Assembly (NCBI RefSeq): GCF_023159225.1
Contig: NC_063180.1
Location: forward strand, 8,801,297 to 8,865,296
Direction of reading: 5' to 3'
Source of the DNA: Perognathus longimembris pacificus
Taxonomy: Eukaryota; Chordata; Mammalia; Rodentia; Heteromyidae
DNA: 64,000 bases
Below the pieces are notes generated by a model. It saw only the letters and a program-made list of their open reading frames with translations. It had not been told where the DNA came from and ran no database searches. A program made the position numbers and the translations under genes. Positions 47,032 to 58,611 of the stretch are shown here, piece by piece. How positions within the stretch are numbered: position 1 is the first letter of the stretch; each line of letters starts with the position of its first letter.

Positions 47032-47089
47032 CAACCCATTTCTTAATAGCAATAGCTGAGAGAAATTTTGTCAAGTACTGTGATGGACT

Positions 47090-47235
47090 CTATAGTCAAC
47101 CTTATAACATGGTTATTTTCATTCCTATTTTATGGATGCAGAAATAAAAGCTCAGAAAGGTTAAATGGCTTCTCAAGTGAATCTGTTAATGCACAGTCTG
47201 GGGCTTAGACTTACACTCGCCTGCTTATGAAAGTT
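47090..47235 (+). repeat. MIR SINE fragment
   Basis: TTCCTATTTTATGGATGCAGAAATAAAAGCTCAGAAAGGTTAAATGGC is the MIR core; it continues with AATCTGTTAATGCACAGTCTGGGGCTTAGAC. Confidence 0.78.
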
Positions 47236-48540
47236 CAAAACCTTCACAGCCACCACAGGCATTCACATCTCCTTCCAGTCTGATTTTAGCTTCGTCCTCT
47301 GAACCCAGTTTAAAAAAGGAAGCTGACTCTGTTCTCTTTCCCATATGTCTACCTGTTCAATGCACTTCATTATGGTTTGAAACTCTCTTCTTGTTTGTGG
47401 AATTCTATTTAATGTGCCACTTTCTCTTTGTATTCTGACAATAGACAGTTCTGCATCTACCATTTATCACTTTTGATTTCTCTAAAGCAGAGAAATGTGC
47501 AGTTTTATATGTTGTGTTTAATAAATAATTGAAAATTAATCTTTTGCTTTCTATTCTTCTGGCTCTTTTGAACTTGTGTTAATTTAAAAAATGGCACTGT
47601 GTACACTCTTCTTGGATGCACTATTAATGTTGCTACTTAAAAGTCTATATATTGATCAGAAATATATTATTAGGGGAGAGAGAGGGAGAGGGAGAGGGAA
47701 GGAGGGAGGAAGAGAGAGAGAGTTTCATTTGGCTGGGCTGTTCAGATCTAGGAGATTACCTGTAATCTTGTACTGGCAAGGACACTTCAGAGGTAAATTT
47801 CCATTTCAAGATTAAGTGTTAGCTGGGCTATGATGGGTGACCGAGTCTTCATTTATAAAGGTGATTGCAGAGAGGACAATAGCATGTGATGAATAATTTT
47901 TTATCACTCCTGTTTTCTGGGGAAAGAGGCCATGGGGTGCCTGCAGAGCCACCTGGGGAAGCAGCAGGTTTTGATCAGGAGGCACAGACAGGACTGAAGG
48001 GAAAACATGGCCCAGAGCCATTACTGCCACCTCTGTAGAAAGCCAGGGCAGAGCAGGTTAAAGAGTTAAGAACCTGGTAGTCTGAATCAATCTTGCCTGC
48101 TTAACAGCCATGGGCAGGGGCTGTCCTAGCTCTCAGGGGCCTGACCCTGGGCTGACTGGGGCAGAGAACTATCATCTTGTGGAGAGCCAGGTGGAGAAGA
48201 GAACCCTTGTTTGTTTAGTTAATATATGCAAAGAACATGATCCTTGCTGAGACCTTTGTGATCTCTAAGATGATGTGTTGTCCTTCCCCGGTGGAGCAAT
48301 CTGGCTCTGGCCAGTGAGGTTTTCAAGATATGCAAACATTGTATGATACAGAACAGCAGTAGCAGCAGCCACAGCAACAACGATGACATTATTCATACAG
48401 CGTGTTGTCAGTTCCATGTTTTGTTACTGGTCACCTTATGGTTTCAGCTCTCTATCTATTGCTGTTAGTTGCTTTCCCCCCTAAATTGAGATGTAAACCC
48501 TCTGCTTCTCTTTATATATATACTCAGCCTGATTATATGT
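47236..48540. other. unannotated sequence with a GA-rich patch
   Basis: GA-rich microsatellite at 47672-47722. 47920-48330 is GC-richer and repeat-free. No exon recognised. Confidence 0.4.
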
Positions 48541-48559
48541 ATGTACGTATGTATTATCT

Positions 48560-48560
<1 letters not shown>

Positions 48561-48607
<47 letters not shown>

Positions 48608-48615
48608 CCTATCTT
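48561..48615. repeat. (CTAT)n tetranucleotide microsatellite
   Basis: About 13 near-perfect CTAT units, a likely polymorphic marker. Confidence 0.97.
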
Positions 48616-49273
48616 TAGGAGGAAATCAGTATGGTCAGTGTATACTGACAACAAGCACTCAGGACTTCTTTCAGTGCACTGTCTATCAGGGGAAGGCCAA
48701 TGGGCTGGGCAGGGTTATTGTTTTTCTTTTGATCTCTGCTCTATGGGGGTAGGACTTTCATTTTCTCCTATTCTGTACCTTTCATCTCGGCACTTGTAAC
48801 CAGTTAATGCAAAGGATCCTCTTCCTAAGACAAGGATGGGAAGGCATTTGCATCACCAAAGCTTTCTCCTTAGGGCTAGAGCAGGGAAGATGGAATGTGG
48901 GTCTGGGTTTGGCAGGAAAGGAAGTAATGAGCAGATATCCAAATTCTCTACCAGCCACTTTAGTACCCAGCAGTCTAAATAATTTAGGCTCTGCATCCCT
49001 AATCTGAAAATTCAAAATTTGAAGGAATACCAAATTATAAACCTATTGTTAGCAAACACCACAACAGAGGAAACATCCACACCTGTCCTCATGTGACTAA
49101 AAGCAGTCAAAACACAGCCAAACACTGAATAGATAAGATCACCTTCAGGCATTGTGTGAAAGTCCTGTGTTAAACAATTGAGATTTATGTTTAGACTTGT
49201 GTCTCATCCCCACATATCTCATTGTGTACATACAAATACATAACTTGAAAAAGTCAGAAATCTGGATCATCTT

Positions 49274-49782
49274 TGTGATGTGGAGGTCAGATCTGGTCAG
49301 CAAAAGAGGGCAGAAGCGCCATCTCCACTATCTCCCCAGCCCCCCTGCTCAGAGGCCTGGGAAGATTCCCTCTCCCAGTAAACCCAATACTGCTGGATTT
49401 CCCTATCCCACAACCACTAAGCTAAAATGTCCCCGCCCTTATGAGAAATGAGCACACCCCTAGCCAATGAGCCAGAGACAGAGTGTGCCAGCGAACTAAC
49501 CAGCCAGTCAAGTTGTGTATGTATAAGCCCACAAACTGCTGGCCAGTCAAGTGTAAGCCTGCGAACCCTCACCCAATCAAAAAGCCATTGTCATGGTCAT
49601 CCCTCCACCCTACCCTATTGTCAATAAAAACCCTGCTGAACAAGGAGGCGGGGCTCACGATTGCTTGGCCGCTGCCATGGAAGGTTGTGGGATTGGCTTG
49701 AGCTGAATTAAAAGCCTCTCTTGTCCTTGCATCGGATTGGCTCCTTGGTGGTTTTTGTGGGGGTCGTCGGCCTGGCACATCA
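49274..49782 (+). mobile_element. ERV1 (gammaretrovirus-like) solo LTR
   Basis: Starts TGTGATGTGG and ends GGCACATCA; flanked by ATCTT (49269-49273 and 49783-49787). CCAAT boxes at 49464 and 49573, a TATA-like AATAAAAA at 49623, and the poly-A signal AATTAAA at 49706-49712 about 80 bp further give the U3-R-U5 spacing of gammaretroviral LTRs. It ends in a GT-rich U5 (GGTTTTTGTGGGGGTCGTC). No internal viral genes lie beside it, so it is a solo LTR left by recombination. The start could be 4 bases further in (TGATGTGG pairs with CACATCA). Confidence 0.8.
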
Positions 49783-49787
49783 ATCTT

Positions 49788-51440
49788 CAGTCCCAAGTAT
49801 TGTGGATAGGATGCTCAACTTGCCTTTTATTCTCTATGGCCATCCATTGTAGATTTCCATGGTTTTAATGATTGGGCTATTTCCCAATTCAAGCTATCCA
49901 CAGCAGGAGAACAAATGTTGATGAATTATCTTGCTTATCTCCACCTCCATGTTCATTCTCATGCCATTTCCTCTGATTTTTATATATCTTCTTCACCATT
50001 CCTTTTGTTTAATCCTGTAGGACCCATTTTTATATTCCCAATTTTCTTCTCTAATTTCACTGGCATGCCTTGGGCTCTGCTGTTGGGCCTAAGGATCACC
50101 TTAACCTACAGTGTAGGTAATTTTCGTTGTTACATATGCATTAGTTACTATTACATATGAATGTGAAATACCACACCCACACTAGGTATCTATGACCAGG
50201 TTTACATAGATCATTTCCTCCTTCAGATCTCTCAGTGATGTGTGATGTGTTCGTCTTCCTCAAGTAGGAAGCTGTTTTCTGAATGCTTTGTACCCCCACC
50301 ATTCAGTCCCTTCAGCCTTGCCCACTCCTCCATCAGCCTCACTGTCCGGCTTACTCCCCAAAACTCAGCCAGTTCTGTAAGCGTTATTTAGTTTACTTCC
50401 TCAATTCGGTGTAGTTTCCTTAACTCATGAGGTAGAGACTTGAAGTACTTGGCATACAGCATGTGCTTAGGAGTTCTGAGAATGAATGGAAGAGTCCTGG
50501 CTGGCTTTTCACAGTTTACAGTCTCTCCATACAGATTTTGCCACGCGTATTTTATCTTGGAGGCTGATGTTTTACCAGCAGAGTAGGACAGAGTGTGCCA
50601 TGAATTATGGATTCCATCTGATCCTTGTGGAGACAATCTGAATATTTTCCCTGTGGGTACCTGAGTGAACCAAATTAGCCTCCTGCTTGTCAGCATCCTC
50701 CCTCTCTTTGTGCCACAGATGAAAGTGTAAGAAGTGAAAACTGGAACTCTCTTGACCTTTTCAAGTCTTCAAATAATGATTTTCTAGACAGATAAAACTA
50801 AATTGGTATTGGATCTCAGCTTGGGAGCAGGGAAGTGGCTGCTTAGGGGCCCACGTGTATCTTGTTCAATGCTTAATTTTCTTCTTTCCTGCTCGATGGA
50901 GGAAATTAAAACTCTGATGGTCAGACTAGGTGGTTCTAAGCCTCTCTGCCCCTTGCCTGCTGCTGTAGATGCAAGAGTTTGGCTTATCTTTTAGGTCAAG
51001 GGAGGAGGTTGATGAGATGAACACTTGAAGAAATACTGAGGTATTAAGATCCTTAAACTAAAGGGCTTGTGAATTGTGGCTTTTTTTTTTTTTTTTGGTA
51101 AGAGAAAGAGAGGCAGCTATGGGATGGGGGTGGGGATATACAAAACCACTACTCAAACCAACCAGAGAGCAAAGGGTTACAGTTACCTAGAGTGGAGCAG
51201 AGGACACTATTAGGAGGCTTCCCTGGCAGGGTTGGCTTACTGCCTGAGCTGACCAGTCATTCTGGTGGACTGAAGGCTCCACAGGGAGGCTGCCTGGCAA
51301 TCAGATGTACTGGTGGCTAATATCTACATGCCTTTCATTCAGGTGGTTGGCTGGGCTGAAACTGGATCCTAGGTCAAGAGGAAAGGTGTTTGGCAAGGTG
51401 TACAGGTTAAAGGTTTGCATTTGCTACATCATTATTACTT
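49788..51440. other. unannotated sequence
   Basis: No recognised repeat or exon apart from a T-run at 51080-51096. Confidence 0.4.
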
Positions 51441-51454
51441 GGGGATAGTAACTA

Positions 51455-51650
51455 AGGGACTGGTTATTGAGGAGGGGGAGCTAGATGGATCAGGGTTTGA
51501 GGCCAACTCCAGTAAAGTTAGCATGAGACCTTATTTGAAAAAACAAACTAAAAAAAGCAAAAGCATTGTGAATATGGTTCAAGTGGCAGATTGCCTGGCT
51601 TCCAGGTTTAAAGCCCAGAGTTCCATCTCCTCAAAATAAACAAGAAGATA
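51455..51650 (+). repeat. old dimeric SINE (7SL plus ID parts)
   Basis: GATCAGGGTTTGAGGCCAACTCCAG and CATGAGACCTTATTTGAAAAAAC are the end of the 7SL part. GGTTCAAGTGGCAGATTGCCTGGCTTCC is a tRNA-like part. Diverged. Confidence 0.55.
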
Positions 51651-52363
51651 CATAATGGAGGGCACTAGTCTGAGTTCCCTCCAGAAAGAAATCAGTGACT
51701 GAGAGGAAAGGTTCTCAAAATACACGTGGTGTGGCTGAGACCATGTAGGAATGGCCAATTCAGAGCATCCTTACTAACACTATTAGTTAATCTCCATTTA
51801 TTGGATATATTGGTATTTGGGAGGAATGAAAACTGGAAGGGTAGACAGAAAATTCAGGTCCTATGATGTCATTCAATTTAGAGGTAAATTTTGTTTTTCC
51901 TGTGTGCATTGCCTTCTGTGTTCGTAGTCTTCATCAGAGGGCAGCTTTTTCTCTTGACTCATATAATGAGTAGGATGAAGCATTAGGGAAATCTATGCAG
52001 CTACTCATTTCCCTGACTTATTGGAAATATAGTTTTATTCTTTTTCTTCTCATTTTGGTACTAAAGAATACTGAGAATCATCACATATGAGTCTTATAAT
52101 TATGACTTTTTTCAGGAAATGGTGGAACAGGACTAGTTTCGCAAGTGAAGAATTTGAGATTTGCAGAGATCTCTGATGCTTTAGAGCTGAGATTTTTGGA
52201 TAAAGCCTAAGTAATTCTATACAAAACTTATGAGATTGCTAAAATGTCTCTCCATTAATCTCTTACTCTATCTTCTCTGTCTCTCTACCTTTCTCTTTGT
52301 TGAGAAAGGAGTCTTCCTAGATATCTCAGTTACTTTCACAACTGACTTTAATATATATGTACA

Positions 52364-52404
52364 CATGTATGTATGTATGTATGTATGTATGTATGTATGT
52401 ATGG
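52364..52404. repeat. (TATG)n microsatellite at a SINE tail
   Basis: About 10 TATG units directly beside the 3' end of the minus-strand SINE that follows. Confidence 0.96.
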
Positions 52405-52642
52405 TACTAGAGCATATGTGGTACTAGAGTTTAAACTCAGGACTTCATACTATTGCTTGATGTTTTTTGCTCATGGCTGGTGCTTGACCATTTGAACCAT
52501 GCCTCTACTTCAAGCTTTTTGGTGTATAATTGAAGACAAAAGCCTCTCAGATTTGTCTGTCTGGACTGGCTTCATGTGTGATCCTCAGTTCTCAGTCTCC
52601 TGAGTAGCTAGGGTTATTAATGTGAGTCATTTATTCCTGACT
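52405..52642 (-). repeat. dimeric 7SL/Geo-type SINE, diverged
   Basis: Right part GAGTTTAAACTCAGGACTTC ... TTGACCATTTGAACCATGCC; left part GTGTATAATTGAAGACAAAAGCC ... CTCCTGAGTAGCTAGGGTTATTAATGTGAG. Confidence 0.85.
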
Positions 52643-52930
52643 TAAATATTTCTCCTTAATGAGCAACATTAGGTCCAGAGCAGCATTTACTACTGATCTT
52701 TAATTTTTTTAAGGAAGGTAATATTGCTTTCTAGGTGCATCTTATGTGCATATCAAGGAATATTCTGAGGCTTACTATTGTAAAATGATAAGCCTACCTA
52801 CTCTAAAAGTAGATCTGTTATAGTGTGCAGAGATCCAGAACTTCTATAATTATAGAAAAAGATGAAGCAAAAGAATTTCACAAAATTTTAATAGTGATTC
52901 CTGTGTGCTCAAGTTCAAAATATTGATGTT

Positions 52931-53485
52931 TGTCAGGATCTGAACGATCCCCTTCTCCCTGATCTCACGGGGAGAATGGTGAACCCCAAAATCTATGAAA
53001 GAGCACTTGGCCTTGCCCTCCGCCGGTGGAAGGCCAAAGGCGTACTCACATGGACATGCGCTAAGTTGAGGAAAGGTTGCTGAAGCCTCCCCTCCCCCCA
53101 GTCCCTTCACATGTTACCACGAGCGGGGGCGAAAAGGAAGGCATCAGGGACACGCTGCGGTGGTGGGATGCGTCTCAAAAACTTTAATAGGGAAAGGCAT
53201 TTATATAGAGGCAATGGCGGGAAAGAAAGGGGGCTGGCCAAAGGGCCAGTCATAGGCTAAGGACCATGTCCATCAAGTGATATCACGAAACTTCCTTTGT
53301 GGGAGGGACAACCCCATCATGGTGGCACGCACGTGTTCCTCCCAGGGGCGGAGGCTTTCTTTTCCGGTTGAGGCCAGAAGGTGGGAGGAACTTCCTCCCA
53401 CACTACCCCAGAGCTGGCAGGGAAGGGCAGCGTCTTGGGGGCTCTGTGCCCTTCCCCCTTCACGGCCGAAACTGAATCCCCAACA
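52931..53485 (-). mobile_element. ERV2-like solo LTR with 6-bp target duplication
   Basis: Read on the minus strand it begins TGTTGGGGATTCAG and ends AGATCCTGACA. GATGTT flanks it exactly (52925-52930 and 53486-53491); six bases is the class II (beta-like) target size. TATATAAATG lies at 53198-53207 and ATTAAA at 53183-53188 (minus strand), so the poly-A signal falls just after the TATA box, as in short-R class II LTRs. It is GC-rich with CpGs kept, so fairly young. No gag, pol or env beside it. Confidence 0.92.
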
Positions 53486-54109
53486 GATGTTGATATAGAT
53501 GAACAATTTGGAACTCATGTGTGCCCTAAGCGGTCACTTTATGGCAGTGATTTTTATCTGGGGAGTGATTTTTGCCTTTCTACAGAAGGGACATTTGGAT
53601 TTGTGGAGACAGTTTCACTGCCATGACTGAGAAGGACAGTGTGGTGTTACTGGTAGCCCGTGGGTCATTGCCACTGGATCACTCCATAGCAAAACTCCAA
53701 TGTTAATAATGCTACCTCTCAGAAAAGCCTTGCTTTATAGAGATCATGAATGAAACTACCAGATGAGTGAAAATGTCCCCATGAGAGCACAGTATAGATT
53801 CCTAAGATGCCATGCTTCCAAAGGATGTGAGGGGGAGATGTGTTGAAGAAGCATGTTTTGTTTTATGTGACTTAAAATGGCTTTGGTGATAACAGACATT
53901 CAGGTGTCAGTAGTGCAGAAGAGTTCCAAGAAAGCTGTATCATAAAATGTGTGAACAAAACCCCCAATATTTGTAGATTAGTAAGTTATGTGATTTTAAA
54001 TACTTGTTTAGAACTCATTATATAAAATTTCAATTGGTTGATTTTATCTGCTCTAAAACTTGGTATACTGAAATAACAAAACAACAGAAGCATAATTTGT
54101 TTTTTTTTT

Positions 54110-54247
54110 GTGTGTATGTGTGTGAGTGAGTGTGTGTGTGTGTGAGTGTGTGAGTGTGTATGTGTAGGAGGAGGATGCTAGGGATGGAACCCAGGGTATT
54201 ATTCATACTTGGCAAGTACTCTGCCACTGATCTGCACCCCAGTTCCA
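54110..54247 (-). repeat. ID-type SINE with GT-rich tail
   Basis: GCTAGGGATGGAACCCAGGGTATTATTCATACTTGGCAAGTACTCTGCCACTG (54178-54230) is a minus-strand ID element. The TG/AG-rich repeat at 54110-54166 is its expanded tail. Confidence 0.82.
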
Positions 54248-54639
54248 GAAATATTTAGCTTTTTTTCTTATTATGAAAGTTGTCACATGCTTCATATTTA
54301 CCTGAAGATGTATGGAAATTCAAATTCATGATTCTTAGCTCTGTTTTTAGTCAATACATAAATTTCATTGGTCATCATATAGAATTTCTTCAATCTTGCA
54401 AATCTGGGAATCATTTGCAAAGGATAGCAGGCCTTTTCCAAGCTAATTTACTTCCAAAATTATATACAATAAAATTGGATGCCTTCAGTGTATTCTACTG
54501 TAAATTGTGGTTGACAAATGCCTCCATTTCTGTAACCCTTGTGACGTCACAGCACCATTTGTCTCCCTCCATTAAAAGAAGAAGACCTGGCACTGGCCCT
54601 TGTAATCAGTCTCTTTCCTCCATGTTCTGCTTTTTTAAA

Positions 54640-54870
54640 ATGTTGATCCTGAAGCTTGAACTCAGGGCCTGTGTGTTATCCCTGAGATTTTGTGCTAAAG
54701 GCTAGTGCTCTTCTACTTGAGCCACAGGTCAACTTCTGCCCTTTTGGTTGTTAATTGGAGATAAGAGTCTCAAGGTCTTACCTGACTACTCTGGCTTTGG
54801 ACTATCATCTCCAGATCTCAGCCTTCTGAGCAGCTAGGATTGAAGGCGAGACCCACCAATTCCCAGGCAT
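54640..54870 (-). repeat. dimeric 7SL/Geo-type SINE
   Basis: Right part GAAGCTTGAACTCAGGGCC ... TCTACTTGAGCCACAGG; left part GGTTGTTAATTGGAGATAAGAG ... CTGAGCAGCTAGGATTGAAGG. Confidence 0.9.
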
Positions 54871-55104
54871 GTTTCTGATTTTTAAATTTAATTTTTACAG
54901 CTTAAGAGGAGAATTTTTAAATAAGATGTTCTGCAAAAACTCAGCATCTAAATTTGACTCAAGTGGCTTCTCTGCCTAGAGTGAGCCAAGGAGCCCAAAG
55001 TCCATCTCTAGTCCCAGATAGGGCCTGGAGGACTTTTGTGGGAAACTGGTACTCTGCAGAATAGGCAACACTCATGAATAAATTCCTCCTTGGATTCCAT
55101 GGTC

Positions 55105-55205
55105 AGTGAGCTAATAATTACATTGTGCCAGGCTCAGAGCTGGGCAGTGAGGAATGAACTAAGTGGATGCAGATACCGTTAATCAGCTCTGGGTCTGATA
55201 CACAT
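55105..55205 (-). repeat. L2/MIR-like remnant
   Basis: TTACATTGTGCCAGGCTCAGAGCTGGGCAGTGAGGAATGAACTAAG has the 'tgtgccaggcac..tgctgg..' order of L2 3' ends. Weak. Confidence 0.4.
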
Positions 55206-55340
55206 ATTAGTCCATGATGAATACAAATATTGTCAGTGCTCTGCATCTACTATTTGCCCTCTATCTGTGTTTATGAATTTAGCCAGTATTGGATGGAAAA
55301 CATGTGGAATAAATGTGTCCCTGTACCAAACATGAACAGT

Positions 55341-55544
55341 TTTTTTTTTTTCCAGTCCTAGGCCGTGAACTCAGGGCCTGAGCACTGTTCCTGGCTTCTT
55401 TTTTGCTCAAGGCTAGCACTCTACCACTTGAGCCACAGCGCCACTTCTGGCCATTTTTCTGTATATGTGGTGCTGAGGAATTGAACCCAGGGCCTCATGT
55501 ATACGAGGCAAGCACTCTTGCCACTAGGCCATATTCCCAGCCCA
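55341..55544 (-). repeat. IDL-Geo-type SINE with 16-bp target duplication
   Basis: Both parts present. ACCAAACATGAACAGT flanks it perfectly at 55325-55340 and 55545-55560. Its left part has TATACGAGGCAAGC, marking a subfamily different from the 40.9 and 46.6 kb copies. Confidence 0.96.
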
Positions 55545-56061
55545 ACCAAACATGAACAGTATAATAGTACTATAGGTCACTCTTCCCTAAGGAATATTCC
55601 CTAGTGTCTTTCAAGAGTGCGCTTATATTGTACTCTGCATTGTAAGTAATATACAGATGATTTAAAGTGTATGAGAAGGTATATGTAGGTTACATGCAAA
55701 TATTATTGTACAATTTTTCAGAAAGGTCTTGAACCTCTGTGGATTTTGGTATCTACACAGGCTTTGGAAACAATCTCCATGGGTCCTGAGGGCTGGACTT
55801 GCTCAGTGCTGAAAAGGAAAAATCCCATGGTGCTTTGGGAGGTAGAATCAGTCAAGCTGAGGTAAGAACAGTGTCTTCTCTGAGGGAATGGCCTCCATCA
55901 ATATTTGTCACAGGCAAGTGTTAAGAGGGCTGGAGGGGCAAGGTGTCCATGGGGAACCATGAGCAAACCTGTGTTGCCTGACAGGCAGGGAGGGGGTTCT
56001 TGCAGACACAGTTAAGAATTATATTATGCTGACCTTTATGTGCATTATTAATCACAAATGA

Positions 56062-56180
56062 AGGTAGGCATGGTGGGATACTCTTTCAATCCCAGAACCA
56101 GGGAGGCTCAGACAAGAGCAGCATGAGTTCAGTGTCAGCCTGGACTACATACTGTGTCAGATACACACTGTTAACACTTA
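56062..56180 (+). repeat. B1-like SINE monomer
   Basis: GTAGGCATGGTGGGATACTC, CAGGGAGGCTCAGACAAGAGCAGCATGAGTTCAGTGTCAGCCTGGACTAC, then an A-rich end, reads as a diverged B1. Confidence 0.8.
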
Positions 56181-57613
56181 AAAAAATTGACACTATTTCA
56201 AAATTTGGAGGAATAGGTGTTTTGAGTAGGAGGGTGACATGACAAGTCCCACCTACCTCTGCCTGCCTGCCAGTCTGTCTGTCTGGTGTGTATAGAATGG
56301 CTTGGAGTGAGAGATGAGCAGATGTGGGTGTAGAGGGAAGTGAGAAGCTGTCTCTGCAGCCCAATCAGGTGTCACAACAGCTGGGCCACAGCTGCACCAA
56401 GGTGGTAAAAATGAGAACCAAAACAAGAAATGCTTGAAAGTTCTCACACTAGAAGGAGGTTAGGTGGCACTAAGGGTGTCAGGGAATTACCAGGTTTCTA
56501 GCTCAAAACAGCTACATGTATGGAGATGAGCCATTTGTAGGCCTAGGAAAAGAATCAGAGTCTACTGGGCAACTTAGATTGTAGTAAGTGGGAGACATCC
56601 AGAAGGAAATGCCAAGGAGGAAATGGAATTCCATTCCACACTTGGAGTGCCAATGTTGACCTCCCAACTATCAACTACTTGGAAAATGAGCTGAAAAGAC
56701 TTACCTGCCCTTTCCCTGAGCCAGGAGGTGGGGTGAAAATGTAATTTTGATGTAGTCTCCGACCTAGGAGCACTGAAATAGCAAATAAGATACATTTGAA
56801 TTAAGGGGGTAAAAGAAATATGATTATACAGCTACCAGGACTCAACAGAGAGCACAATATCTCTTGTCTGAGAAGATCAGGAAAGCCACTTGTCTAGCTT
56901 TACTACATGCAAGTTTTTCCAAGATGCAAGGTGAGAAGAGCATGGGCAAAGTTAGCGAGGTCTGAAAATTGGCAGTCCTCACAGAGTGCACCATGTGTTA
57001 GAGACAGAGACTTTTGGGGTTGGAGTATTGAACTTGTATGCTTTTCTCAGGAGAAGCTGAAAGGGGCTATGAGGAAGAGAGAGTCTTCTTGGATTCTGTG
57101 AATGGAGACTGCAGTGTAAACTGGGGTGCACAGGCCTGGGTTCAGGGATGCTGGCTGTGACTGTACTGTGGTTGTCCAGGTAAGTGGAGATGGGACTTAA
57201 GAGGTTGAATCTACTAGATTTGGTGATATAAGATGGGAAAGGACAGGAGATTCTAACACACAACTAGTAGGGATACTGTGAATGACAACCACAGGCTCTA
57301 GAAGAGAGGATTTAGGGTAAAAGAAATGAATTGTTTTGTGTCTGTTGTGTGAGTTTCTGAGGTGCTTCTGTGAACCTGCAGGGTGGGAAGCAGGGTCTAA
57401 GGATGATGGGAGCCTACACTATTGGCTGTGATTCTCTGATAGGTTGTAACTGACCAGTCCACAACACCCTGCTTCCAGAGGTTTGTGAAATCACTATTAG
57501 AGTCTGTGCATTCTTGAAGGAACAATTGGGGTCATATTTCCTCTTCCTCTTCAATGAGAAGGTTTCACAGCAGCATCTCTCAAATATTGCACTTCAGCTC
57601 ACAGTAAGAAGTC
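56181..57613. other. unannotated sequence
   Basis: Unique-looking; short open frames without recognised motifs. A short CTGC/TCTG-rich patch lies at 56255-56285. Confidence 0.4.

Positions 57614-57615
<2 letters not shown>

Positions 57616-57658
<43 letters not shown>
57616..57658. repeat. (GT)n microsatellite at a SINE tail
   Basis: A pure GT run of about 21 units abutting the 3' end of the minus-strand SINE at 57659-57883. Confidence 0.97.
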
Positions 57659-57659
<1 letters not shown>

Positions 57660-57883
57660 TGGTCCTGGGGCTTGAATTCAGGAACTGGCCACTGTCTCTG
57701 AGCATTTTTGCTCAGGCTAGTATTTTACTACTTGAGCCACAGCTCCATTTCCATAAATTTGGATGGTTAATTGGAGATAACAGTCTTACAGACTTTACTT
57801 CTAGGGTTGGCTTCAAACCTTGTTCCTCTGATTGCAGCCTTCTAGGTATCTAGGATTACAGGCATGAACCACTGGCATCTTGC
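57659..57883 (-). repeat. dimeric 7SL/Geo-type SINE
   Basis: Right part GGGGCTTGAATTCAGG ... TTACTACTTGAGCCACAGC; left part GGTTAATTGGAGATAACAG ... GGTATCTAGGATTACAGGCATGAACC. An LTR begins 14 bp beyond its 5' end. Confidence 0.92.
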
Positions 57884-57897
57884 AAGAAGTATATTTA

Positions 57898-58406
57898 CCT
57901 GCCGGGCCAGCCGGCAGTGAAACGGGAATCCTGACTGAGGGGCGGTGAGGATTAAGGAAAAGGAAAAACAAGGCAAGAGAAAAAAGACAAGAGACAAAGA
58001 TGGAGTACGGGAGGTCTGCAGCCGCAAGGTTGAACCTCAGGACTGCAGCCAAGTTTATTCCAACTCCCAGCTTATATGCAGTTTTGGAACCAGGGAATAG
58101 CATAGGATTATTAAAATTCCAGAACATAAAGAGGCTTTGAAGTTAACAACATTTGATTACAGTAAACACAGGACAAGGTTGATTAACATAGGAATCTACT
58201 CCAGCGGACATAGCAAGGTACAGACATAGCAAAGCAATTCCAGATAGTGGCTGTGAACAAATGTCCTTGCATGTAGCATATCCTGGCGGTAACAGCCCAG
58301 CCAGAGGTTAGAATGAATTTAGCTGCAAGTTTGGCTCCCGACATCTTGGCGATATCGGCACAGCCAGAGGTCAGGATGAGCTTAGCTGCTAGCTCGGCTC
58401 CTGACA
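57898..58406 (-). mobile_element. ERV2-like solo LTR with duplicated terminus
   Basis: Minus strand: begins TGTCAGGAGCCGAGC, ends near CCGGCTGGCCCGGCA. Flanks TATTTA (57892-57897 and 58407-58412) are a perfect 6-bp target duplication, two bases beyond the terminal CA. A TATA box (CATATAAGC, 58071-58079) and AATAAA about 20 bp later give the class II pattern. Two tandem 63-bp units (58281-58343, 58344-58406) include the LTR's own first bases. No viral genes adjoin. Confidence 0.85.
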
Positions 58407-58611
58407 TATTTAGAGCACGGCTCTACATAAGGGGGAAAAATTAGAAAATGCTTATCGATAGCATCTCTAGTACATTGTTCTTTGATCTGTTCTCCTACCT
58501 CCTTCCTTTATGTCCCTCTTTTCTAATTCCATTAAAAATTTTTAATCCACTTTAAGACTAGTGTGTTGAGAGTGTAGTGTGTAAACCACTGACACTAAAC
58601 ACAGATGTAGC

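Noticed and set aside
53273..53518. Overlapping open frames of 73-81 codons on both strands
   Set aside because: They lie within and across the solo LTR at 52931-53485; GC-rich LTRs give chance open frames, and no protein motif is visible.
54280..54705. Plus-strand 141-codon frame
   Set aside because: Its last third is SINE sequence, the rest has no recognisable motif, and there is no splice or promoter support.
58183..58407. Minus-strand 74-codon frame with an internally repeated peptide (MSGAELAAKLILTSG / MSGAKLAAKFILTSG)
   Set aside because: The peptide repeat is just the translation of the 63-bp LTR terminal duplication; the length is a multiple of three, so the frame stays open by chance.
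57881..58451. Alternative LTR limits with GCATCT repeats at 57875-57880 and near 58460
   Set aside because: The outer match would make the LTR end in TA rather than CA; TATTTA next to TGTCAGGAGCC fits class II LTR structure better.
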